From contig PLTL01000394.1 in assembly GCA_003164475.1 (NCBI GenBank), positions 1-5,937 of the forward strand: DNA of 5,937 nt, read 5' to 3'. The notes beneath the pieces are model-generated. The model saw only the letters and a program-made list of their open reading frames with translations, did no database searches and was not told the DNA's origin. Position 1 is the stretch's first letter, and each line of letters begins with the position of its first letter. A program made the position numbers and the translations under genes. This document shows, in pieces, positions 1 to 5,325 of this stretch. This stretch comes from Candidatus Dormiibacterota bacterium (GTDB lineage Bacteria; Chloroflexota; Dormibacteria; UBA8260; Bog-877).

Positions 1-193
1 CGTTGTCGCCCACCATCACGATCAGACCGGGCCCCATGATGGCGGCCAGCGTCAGGAGCCGGCGAGACCACGAACGCGGGCGACCGGCTTCCCACGCCGG
101 GACGGTGCCGAGGGCGCCGCGAATCGCATCCTCGGGGGCTGGATCGAAGACCGCTGGGCGCGGTGGCGCGAGCGGGCCTTCCTCCTCTGACAT
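1..193 (-). CDS. NRAMP-family divalent metal transporter, N-terminal fragment (runs off left edge)
   Basis: An open frame starts at the ATG at 193-191 and reads 64 codons without a stop to the window edge. Residues 1-45 are a charged, proline-rich cytosolic tail. Residues 46-62 begin a hydrophobic helix containing G54-P55-G56 followed by LIVMVGDN. This matches the first membrane helix of NRAMP proton-coupled Mn2+/Fe2+ transporters, where a GPG motif precedes the metal-binding Asp (DPGN) by eight residues; that Asp codon falls at the cut edge, and its first base, G, is compatible. The start is supported by a perfect AGGAGG seven bases upstream. The variant with D63-N64 just before the motif recalls the actinobacterial and NRMT-like branches, some of which carry Mg2+; this is memory of the family, not proof. 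The divergent neighbour with MgtE-N and CBS regions supports a Mg/Mn role. Only the N-terminus is visible, so metal specificity cannot be judged. Confidence 0.75.
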   Translation of the reverse strand, partial: MSEEEGPLAPPRPAVFDPAPEDAIRGALGTVPAWEAGRPRSWSRRLLTLAAIMGPGLIVMVGDN

Positions 194-487
194 CTCCTGA
201 CCTCCTGGCGTGGTTACGAGTGCTCGACGTGCCAGTGCACGCCGGGGAGGCCGCCGCAGGTTTGCCTAGAGGCTCACGGCGTGCGCGACAGATGGCGGGC
301 CAGGCGGTCTACTTGAACCGTCCATGCGCACCTCCATGCCCGGGTGGTCGACACCTCCCCAGGCCGCCTAGGAAACGGTCCGGGCCAGCATCGGGAACCG
401 CGCCGCAGCGCGAGCTTATGCTACCAGGGTGAAGTTGTCCCGAGGTCCCCTGGCCCACCCTCCGCGGCGCCTCGCCTCCGGCTAGCC
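194..487. other. Divergent intergenic region between the NRAMP-like and MgtE-N/CBS genes
   Basis: About 294 bases separate the two divergent starts, so promoters for both genes should lie here. On the plus strand TATGCT at 417-422 resembles a -10 box, but no good -35 is found at 16-18 bases; GGAACC sits near the expected place. A 5-bp hairpin with a CGCA loop (399-412) lies just before it. An imperfect palindrome at 305-320, with CGGT and ACCG ends, could be a regulator site; it contains a TTGAAC. I looked for M-box (ykoK) and yybP-ykoY Mn2+ riboswitch signatures on both strands because of the neighbouring genes and did not recognise either. No convincing gene is seen. Confidence 0.5.
201..206 (-). 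promoter_or_regulatory. Strong Shine-Dalgarno for the NRAMP-like gene
   Basis: The minus strand reads AGGAGG here, separated by seven bases from the ATG at 193-191. This is an ideal ribosome binding site and is the main reason for choosing that start. A second AGGAG lies directly against the ATG (194-198) and is too close to be used. Confidence 0.8.
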
Positions 488-1804
488 ATGTCCTCCTCTC
501 CCGGCTCACCTACCCGCCGCCCTCGAAGGCGGGTGCGGCGCCTGCTCACCAACCGCTCGGTCCAGACGTCGCTGGTCTCGCTGGCCAAGCTCCGGAATCT
601 CTCGCCGGCCGATGAGGAGGGCCGAGGAGTGGGCCAGCTGGTGGACGTGGTGGTGCGCTGGACCGGCAGCGAGCCGTACCCGCTGGTCACGGGGATAGTG
701 CTGCAGCAGGGGGACCGACAGGTGTTCCAGCCCGTGGCCAACATCCTGCGCCTCGACGGCAGGGGAGTGGTGGTCCGCAAGCTCGATCCGGCCGCCGCCG
801 GCTTCGAGCGCCGCGAGGGCGAACTTCGCCTCGTCCGGGATGTCCTCCGGCGGCAGCTGGTGGATGTGGACGGGGTCAAGGTGCTCCGAGCCGAGGACCT
901 CTTCCTGGCGCCGGTTCTCGGTCGCCTTCGACTGGTGGCCGTGACCGGCGGACCGAGCCCCTGGTGGGCGCGACGGGGACCGGGCGCCGCGGTCGGGCGC
1001 CGCCGGCTCGTCGACTGGTCGGCGGTCCACCCGTTCGGCGACCCCGGTTCACAACTGCGGTTGCATGTCCCCCACGAGGGCCTGCGGCGGCTCCACGCCG
1101 GCGAGCTCGCCGACCTGCTCGAGGAGCTTGATCAGCCGGCCCGCGATGAGTTGACGACGGCCCTGGACCCCGGGGCGGTCGCGGACGCGCTCGAGGAAAT
1201 GGAGGCGGAGCGGATCGAGGACATCCTCCGCGACGCCCCCCCCAGGCGGGCCGCCGAGCTCATCTCGGCCATGGAACCGGACGAGGCCGTCGACGCCCTC
1301 CGAGACATGGAGCGCGCCGAGGCCGACGCCATACTGGCCCACGTGGCGCCCGAGGTCGCGCGCCAGCTCACCGACCTGCTCGGGTATCCGGAGACCATGG
1401 TGGGCGGGTTCATGACCACCGCGTTGGCCAAGGCCGCCCTGACGGCCACCGTGGCCGATGTCCGCCGCGAGCTGGCTGCCCAGAGAGCCCACAGTGCCGA
1501 CATCGATTCCGTGGCGGTGGTCGACGAGAACGGCCGGCTGGTCGCCGACCTCCCCCTGTTTGACCTGCTGGTCGCCGACGACAGCACGGCACTCAGCGAA
1601 CTGGTGCCGGACTCGCGCCCGGTGACCATCCACCCAGAGGCGTTCCTCGACGAGGTGGTCACCAGCCTCACCGAGGCCAGAGCCTCATCGGTGGTCGTCG
1701 TCGACCCTGAGGGCAGGCCCATGGGCCGGGTGCTCGCTGACGACGTGATCGATGCGCTCAAGGAAGGCGGGCTGAGGCTCAAGCTGCCCTGGCTCTTCCA
1801 CTGA
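488..1804 (+). CDS. Soluble MgtE N-terminal/CBS protein with PRC-barrel-like N-terminus, no channel domain
   Basis: This 438-aa protein has a basic N-terminus (1-25) and then PRC-barrel-like modules at about 45-140, including a VRDVLRRQLVDVDGVKVLR stretch typical of PRC barrels. An acidic helical repeat region at about 195-300 matches the MgtE N superhelix, with recurring short LADLLEEL-like helices. The connecting GYPE...GGFM motif lies at 299-309, and two CBS-type halves lie at about 310-370 and 375-430. The protein ends there, with no membrane helices, whereas MgtE channels continue into five. In MgtE these parts sense cytosolic Mg2+ and gate the pore; here they probably regulate another protein, most likely the divergent NRAMP-like transporter. 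The ATG at 488 is preferred over an in-frame GTG at 344, whose extra 48 residues are low-complexity and Pro/Arg-rich; no clear Shine-Dalgarno precedes 488. Domain calls are secure; the regulatory role is inferred. Confidence 0.85.
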   Translation: MSSSPGSPTRRPRRRVRRLLTNRSVQTSLVSLAKLRNLSPADEEGRGVGQLVDVVVRWTGSEPYPLVTGIVLQQGDRQVFQPVANILRLDGRGVVVRKLDPAAAGFERREGELRLVRDVLRRQLVDVDGVKVLRAEDLFLAPVLGRLRLVAVTGGPSPWWARRGPGAAVGRRRLVDWSAVHPFGDPGSQLRLHVPHEGLRRLHAGELADLLEELDQPARDELTTALDPGAVADALEEMEAERIEDILRDAPPRRAAELISAMEPDEAVDALRDMERAEADAILAHVAPEVARQLTDLLGYPETMVGGFMTTALAKAALTATVADVRRELAAQRAHSADIDSVAVVDENGRLVADLPLFDLLVADDSTALSELVPDSRPVTIHPEAFLDEVVTSLTEARASSVVVVDPEGRPMGRVLADDVIDALKEGGLRLKLPWLFH

Positions 1805-1826
1805 GGGCCGAGCAGGCCGTGGCTTG

Positions 1827-1853
1827 CGGCCGGCCGGGCAGGTGGGCCGGCCG
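1827..1853 (+). terminator. GC-rich stem-loop after the MgtE-N/CBS gene (possible terminator without a U-run)
   Basis: The arms cggccggcc (1827-1835) and ggccggccg (1845-1853) form a perfect 9-bp stem around a 9-base loop, 22 bases after the stop codon and 17 bases before the next start. No T-run follows, so it is not a classical intrinsic terminator. It could still cause termination, protect the 3' end, or act on translation of the following deacetylase gene. Confidence 0.4.
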
Positions 1854-1870
1854 GATATCCTGGGCTCGGA

Positions 1871-2584
1871 ATGGCTTTCGACCAGATGGCTGACTTTGAG
1901 CGCGCCCTCGTCATAGTGGCCCATCCCGACGACGCTGAGTTCGGAGCCGCCGGCACGGTCGCACTCTGGGTGGACCGCGGCGTCGAGGTCGACTACGTGA
2001 TCTGCACCGACGGAGCCGCTGGTGCCGCCGACCCCGACATCGACACCTCCAGGCTGCCCGCGATCCGCCAGGAGGAGCAACGGCAGGCGGCCGATATCCT
2101 GGGAGTGAAGGATGTCGTCTTCCTGGGACACCCCGACGGCGGGCTCCGGGCCAGCGACGAGCTCCGCCGCGAGCTGGTCCGCCTGATCCGACGCTACCGG
2201 CCCGATCGGGTCATCTGCCAGAACGCGGTGCGCAACTACGCCAGCCTCTACGGCAACCACCCCGACCACCTCGCCGCCGGCCGGGCCGCGATCGAGGCGA
2301 TCTACCCCTATGCCCGGAACCCCCTCGCCTTCCGGGAGCTGCTGGCTGAGGGCCTGGAGCCCCACTCGGTGCGCGAGGTGCTGGTCTCCGGCACCGACTC
2401 CCCCGACTACTTCGTGGACGTCGCCACCACGCTGGAGCGGAAGTTTGAGGCCCTGGCGTGCCACCGCAGCCAGCATCCTGCCGGCCAGGACCCGCGTCCT
2501 CGGGTCCTCACGCGAATGGCCCAGGCGGGTGAGGCGCAAGGGATCGCCTACGCGGAGTCCTTCCGCCGGCTGAGCAGCCAATAG
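1871..2584 (+). CDS. PIG-L/LmbE-family zinc-dependent N-acyl-glucosamine deacetylase
   Basis: This 237-aa protein has the full PIG-L fold signature. The AHPDD motif at 17-21 follows the first hydrophobic strand (H18 and D21 as zinc ligands, D20 as the likely general base). HPDH at 130-133 supplies the third ligand, H133. R66-QEE and the C-terminal GxAYAESFR-like stretch (224-232) are also family-typical. The family removes acetyl groups from GlcNAc-linked substrates, including GlcNAc-inositol (MshB), GlcNAc-malate (BshB) and cell-surface sugars, or cleaves mycothiol conjugates (Mca). Its length is nearer BshB and general LmbE proteins than the roughly 300-aa MshB/Mca, so a mycothiol role is not assigned. 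It is probably cytosolic; no signal peptide is seen. No strong Shine-Dalgarno precedes ATG 1871, and ATG 1886 is an alternative start. It ends 4 bases before the dehydrogenase gene, suggesting co-transcription and translational coupling. Confidence 0.88.
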   Translation: MAFDQMADFERALVIVAHPDDAEFGAAGTVALWVDRGVEVDYVICTDGAAGAADPDIDTSRLPAIRQEEQRQAADILGVKDVVFLGHPDGGLRASDELRRELVRLIRRYRPDRVICQNAVRNYASLYGNHPDHLAAGRAAIEAIYPYARNPLAFRELLAEGLEPHSVREVLVSGTDSPDYFVDVATTLERKFEALACHRSQHPAGQDPRPRVLTRMAQAGEAQGIAYAESFRRLSSQ

Positions 2585-2588
2585 GCTG

Positions 2589-3635
2589 GTGTCCAAGCGC
2601 ACCGTCACCGTCCTGCACGGCGACCAGACCGGCGAAGAGTTGCTCATCGAGGCGCTGAGAATCCTGGAGGTGCCCGCGCTGGCCGCACACCTCACCTTTG
2701 AGCATGTCGATCTCAGCCTGGCGGCCCGACGCGCCAGCGGCAACGAGGTTGTCCACCGGGCGGCCCGCCTGATGCGGGCGAGCGGCCTCGGGCTCAAGGC
2801 GGCCACCGTGACCCCTGAGGGGCTGGACGAGGTGAGCAGCGCCAACGCCATCCTCCGGGCCGAGTTGGGCGGGGATGTCATCGTCCGCACCGGGCGGCGC
2901 ATCCCTGGGGTTGCTCCCCTGGGGGGCGTGCATGCTCCGATCACGGTGGTCCGGATGGCGGTCGACGACGCCTACGGGGCGCTGGAGTGGCGGGTCGGTC
3001 GGGGTCCTGACGAACTGGCCTACCGCACCACCAAGATCGGCCGGGAGCACTGCCTACGGGTGGTCGAGTACGCCTTCAACGATGCCGCACGCACCGGGGC
3101 CACCGTCTTCGGAGGCCCCAAGTTCACCGTCTCCCGAGTCTACGAGGGGATGCTCAAGGAGGAGATGGACGCGGCTGCTCTGCGCCACCCGTCGGTCGCC
3201 TACGAGCCCCACCTGATCGACGCTACCTTCGCCCTGATGCTGACCCGTGACGACGCCCTGGTGATACCGGCCCTCAACCGCGATGGCGACATCCTCTCCG
3301 ACCTGGTGCTGGCCCTCTTCGGGACCCTGGCCGGAAGCGAGTCGCTCCTCATCGGTTTCGAGGATGCCGTCCATCCCCAGGTGGTCATGGCCGAGGCCCC
3401 CCACGGAACAGCCCCGGCGCTGGAGGGGCGCGACATCGCCAACCCCATGGCCATGATCCTGGCCGCAGCGGCGCTGCTGGAGCACTCCGGCGACGCCCCC
3501 CTTGCCCGGTGCGGCGGGGCGGTCAGGGCGGCGACTATGAAGGCGGTCTTCGACGGGGTGCGTACCGCCGACCTGGGCGGGCAGGCCCGCACCGGGGAAT
3601 TCACCACGGCGGTCCTGGAGCGGCTCCAGGTCTGA
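2589..3635 (+). CDS. Atypical isocitrate/isopropylmalate dehydrogenase-family enzyme
   Basis: This 348-aa protein covers the whole IDH/IPMDH beta-decarboxylating dehydrogenase fold. Visible family elements are G11-D12 in the first loop (normally GDGIGPE, here GDQTGEE), an Arg-rich substrate loop (R100, R103, R104, R122), Y129, K178, D211, the GDILSD motif (233-238, D234 and D238 as metal ligands), and the cofactor loop EAPHGTAP (269-276) followed by N285. The catalytic Tyr-Lys pair and the metal-binding Asp residues are therefore present. The usual REN(T/S) substrate signature is replaced by RMAVDDAYG, and the Lys sits in GGPKFTVSR rather than K-x-N-V. It is thus probably an active NAD(P)-dependent oxidative decarboxylase of a 2-hydroxy acid other than isocitrate or isopropylmalate, or a distinct subfamily. 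The GTG start lies 4 bases after the PIG-L stop and has no clear Shine-Dalgarno, which fits coupling. The exact substrate is unknown. Confidence 0.85.
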   Translation: MSKRTVTVLHGDQTGEELLIEALRILEVPALAAHLTFEHVDLSLAARRASGNEVVHRAARLMRASGLGLKAATVTPEGLDEVSSANAILRAELGGDVIVRTGRRIPGVAPLGGVHAPITVVRMAVDDAYGALEWRVGRGPDELAYRTTKIGREHCLRVVEYAFNDAARTGATVFGGPKFTVSRVYEGMLKEEMDAAALRHPSVAYEPHLIDATFALMLTRDDALVIPALNRDGDILSDLVLALFGTLAGSESLLIGFEDAVHPQVVMAEAPHGTAPALEGRDIANPMAMILAAAALLEHSGDAPLARCGGAVRAATMKAVFDGVRTADLGGQARTGEFTTAVLERLQV

Positions 3636-3677
3636 CCCTGCACCTTGGGGGGACCAGGTGATCTCCTCCGGGCTGGG

Positions 3678-3683
3678 TATACT
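3678..3683 (+). promoter_or_regulatory. Possible -10 box (TATACT) before the zinc-ribbon gene
   Basis: TATACT differs from the TATAAT consensus at one base and stands out in GC-rich surroundings. No recognisable TTGACA-like -35 occurs 16-18 bases upstream. If used, transcription would begin near 3690, leaving a leader of only about nine bases that barely contains the Shine-Dalgarno, so use as a primary promoter is uncertain. It would separate the Fe-S genes from the upstream deacetylase-dehydrogenase pair. Confidence 0.3.
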
Positions 3684-3688
3684 CGGGT

Positions 3689-3693
3689 GGAGG
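3689..3693 (+). promoter_or_regulatory. Shine-Dalgarno GGAGG deciding the start of the zinc-ribbon gene
   Basis: GGAGG lies five bases before ATG 3699. It selects this start over the longer in-frame TTG at 3645, whose extra 18 residues would translate the binding site itself. Confidence 0.7.
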
Positions 3694-3698
3694 AAGAG

Positions 3699-4043
3699 AT
3701 GGACATCTTGGCGTTCCTGAGAGAGAGAGCCGGAGCCTTCCGCTGCCCCATGTGTCGCCGCTCCTTGGCCGACTGCAAGCTGAGGCAGCTCGACCACGAG
3801 GGCCCCAAGTATACAGTCGAGGTGACCTGTCGCAACTGCGAGCTGGCCTTCCTGGTGGCGCTGGAGTTGGCCAACAGCGACGTGGTGGAGGCCGAGAGGG
3901 ACGGTGAGCAACCTGAGCTGGTAGCCGGTGCCGCCCCTCGGGGGGACCCCATCTCCAACGACGAGTTGCTGGAGCTTCACCGAGCGCTGAGCCGCCACTC
4001 CGGCCTGATCACCGACCTGCTCCAGGAGAGAGCGGACGGCTGA
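3699..4043 (+). CDS. Small zinc-ribbon protein of unknown function
   Basis: The 114-aa product has a short amphipathic N-terminal helix (MDILAFLRERAG). A treble-clef or zinc-ribbon-like unit follows, with C16-x2-C19 and C44-x2-C47 as the probable four metal ligands and an extra C26 between them. Predicted beta strands (about 37-43 and 48-56) lie around the second knuckle. A variable acidic linker leads to a C-terminal helical tail (about 84-111, beginning DPISNDELLELHRAL). I do not recognise a named family. Short proteins combining a zinc ribbon with a helical tail of this kind are found as conserved hypotheticals in high-GC bacteria. It ends 16 bases before the likely start of the cysteine desulfurase gene and is probably co-transcribed with it, which raises but does not show a link to sulfur or Fe-S metabolism. 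The start rests on the GGAGG five bases upstream. Confidence 0.75.
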   Translation: MDILAFLRERAGAFRCPMCRRSLADCKLRQLDHEGPKYTVEVTCRNCELAFLVALELANSDVVEAERDGEQPELVAGAAPRGDPISNDELLELHRALSRHSGLITDLLQERADG

Positions 4044-4059
4044 CGCCCCTGGCTTCGGG

Positions 4060-5220
4060 CTGCTCTCGGCGCCCATCTACCTCGACCACGCCGCCACCAC
4101 GCCGATCCGAGCCGAGGTGCTGGAGGCGATGGCTCCGGCGCTGGTCCAGAGCTTCGGCAACCCGTCCAGCGTTCACAGCGTCGGTCGGGCAGCGAGGGCG
4201 CTCGTGGACACCGCTCGAGATCGGCTCGCCGGGGTGCTCCACGCCCGTCCTCGGGAGATCGTCTTCACCGGTGGCGGCAGCGAAGCCGACAACCTGGCTC
4301 TGCGGGGCGTGAGTCGCCGGGCGAGCCGGAAGGGAAGCCACCTGATCGTGTCCGCGGTCGAGCACGAGGCGGTCCTGGAGACCGCGCGGGACCTCGAGCA
4401 GTTCGGCTGCGAGCTCACGGTTCTTCCCGTCGACCGCTCCGGGCGGGTGCGGTGCCAGGACCTCGCGGCCGCGCTCCGACCCGACACCGTCCTGGTCTCG
4501 GTGATGCTGGCCAACAATGAGGTGGGTACCGTCGAGCCAGTGCAGGAGCTGGCGGCTCTGGTCCATGAGCGCTCCCAGGCCGTCTTCCACACCGACGCCA
4601 CCCAGGCCCTGGGCAAGCTGTCGGTCGATGTCAGTGAGCTGGGGGTGGACATGCTCACCATCTCAGCCCACAAGGTCTGCGGGCCCAAGGGGGTGGGGGC
4701 CCTCTATGTCCGCCACGGGGTTGAGCTCGACCCGATCATCACCGGGGGCGGTCAGGAGCGGACCCGACGCTCGGGCACCGAGAACGTGCCCGGGATAGTC
4801 GGCCTTAGCGTTGCCGCCGAGCTGGCGGATGCGGAGCGGACCTCAGAGATGGCCCGCCTGGGCGGGCTGGCGGCCCGACTCGGCCAGCTGGTCCAGGCCG
4901 GGGTTCCCGATGCCCTCGCCACCGGGGCGCCTCCAGGGCAACGGCTCCCTAACTTCGTGACGTTCGCCTTTCCCGGAATCGAGGGTGAGCTTCTCCTGCT
5001 CCGGCTCGACCGGGCCGGCCTCTGCGCCTCGGCGGGCTCGGCCTGCACCAGCGGCTCGATCGCGCCATCCCATGTTCTGCTGGCCATGGGCTTTTCCCCG
5101 GGGTTGGCGTCCGCCCACCTGCGGCTGACGCTGGGCCGGAGCACCACCGCCGCGGAGGTAGAGCGAGCGGGACAGCTGATCTCGAGAGAGGTGGCGGCCC
5201 TGGGCCAGGCCCCCGCCTAG
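4060..5220 (+). CDS. Class I NifS/IscS-type cysteine desulfurase (start uncertain, non-canonical)
   Basis: This PLP enzyme converts cysteine to alanine and passes the sulfur as a persulfide to Fe-S assembly or tRNA thiolation. Numbered from a CTG at 4060 (386 aa, normal for the family), it shows the N-terminal IYLDHAATTP motif (6-15), GNPSS (33-37), GGGSEADN (71-78), the PLP-stacking H102 in EHEAV, ANNEVG (151-156), D179 and Q182 in DATQA, the Schiff-base lysine K205 in SAHK, and the catalytic C329 in SAGSACTSGS. This active-site loop is class I (NifS/IscS), not SufS. The frame is open only from 4009 and holds no ATG, GTG or TTG before GTG 4117, which lies after the conserved N-terminus. CTG 4060 is therefore the best available start, but no Shine-Dalgarno supports it. 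ATC 4075, or a single-base error at 4070 turning a GTG into GCG, are alternatives. The downstream rrf2-sufC genes suggest a Suf system fed by this enzyme. Confidence 0.85.
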   Translation: MLSAPIYLDHAATTPIRAEVLEAMAPALVQSFGNPSSVHSVGRAARALVDTARDRLAGVLHARPREIVFTGGGSEADNLALRGVSRRASRKGSHLIVSAVEHEAVLETARDLEQFGCELTVLPVDRSGRVRCQDLAAALRPDTVLVSVMLANNEVGTVEPVQELAALVHERSQAVFHTDATQALGKLSVDVSELGVDMLTISAHKVCGPKGVGALYVRHGVELDPIITGGGQERTRRSGTENVPGIVGLSVAAELADAERTSEMARLGGLAARLGQLVQAGVPDALATGAPPGQRLPNFVTFAFPGIEGELLLLRLDRAGLCASAGSACTSGSIAPSHVLLAMGFSPGLASAHLRLTLGRSTTAAEVERAGQLISREVAALGQAPA

Positions 5221-5254
5221 ACCTGCCCAGCCAGGGGCCGCCTCGATCAGAAGC

Positions 5255-5271
5255 CCCGGCCCCGGGCCGGG
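5255..5271. repeat. 17-base palindrome upstream of the Rrf2 regulator gene
   Basis: The arms cccggccc (5255-5262) and gggccggg (5264-5271) are perfect reverse complements around one central C. The palindrome ends six bases before a -10-like TAAAAT and covers the place where a -35 would be. It could be an operator, for example for autoregulation by the Rrf2 protein, or the stem of a terminator after the desulfurase gene, though no T-run follows. It does not resemble the AT-rich E. coli IscR sites. A nested pairing also exists between 5234-5239 (ggggcc) and 5258-5263 (ggcccc), inside AGCCAG/CTGGCT ends at 5229-5234 and 5273-5278. Confidence 0.5.
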
Positions 5272-5277
5272 TCTGGC

Positions 5278-5283
5278 TAAAAT
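5278..5283 (+). promoter_or_regulatory. Probable -10 box (TAAAAT) of the rrf2-sufC transcript
   Basis: TAAAAT matches TATAAT at five of six positions in an otherwise very GC-rich stretch. Transcription would start near 5290, giving a leader of about 36 bases before ATG 5326. No -35 consensus is visible; the -35 position is occupied by the palindrome, as expected if an activator or repressor controls the promoter. Confidence 0.45.
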
Positions 5284-5325
5284 AGGTGCGTGCAAGTCGG
5301 ATTACTGGGCCAGGACCCGGTGGCG

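Noticed and set aside
344..487. Longer start (GTG 344) for the MgtE-N/CBS protein
   Set aside because: The extra 48 residues are Pro/Arg/Ser-rich with no family similarity and would run through the probable promoter region; ATG 488 is more likely.
194..487. Mg2+ (M-box) or Mn2+ (yybP-ykoY) riboswitch upstream of the metal genes
   Set aside because: The conserved core sequences of these riboswitches were not found on either strand by eye.
1685..2944. Long minus-strand ORF of 419 codons
   Set aside because: It lies antisense across the MgtE-N/CBS, PIG-L and dehydrogenase genes, all of which have clear family motifs. Its composition is that of a high-GC shadow frame with no recognisable domain.
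3641..3660. Small hairpin (CACCT...AGGTG) after the dehydrogenase gene
   Set aside because: It has only five continuous base pairs plus a bulge and no T-run, too weak to call a terminator.
3054..4076. Minus-strand ORF of 340 codons
   Set aside because: It is antisense to the dehydrogenase and zinc-ribbon genes, shows no domain motif, and is explained by GC-rich codon structure.
4117..5220. GTG 4117 as the start of the cysteine desulfurase
   Set aside because: It would omit the conserved YLDHAATTP segment encoded directly upstream in the same frame.
5290..5325. Leaderless GTG 5290 start for the Rrf2 protein
   Set aside because: It coincides with the predicted transcription start, but the 12 extra residues precede the exact Rrf2 N-terminus at ATG 5326 and have no family match.
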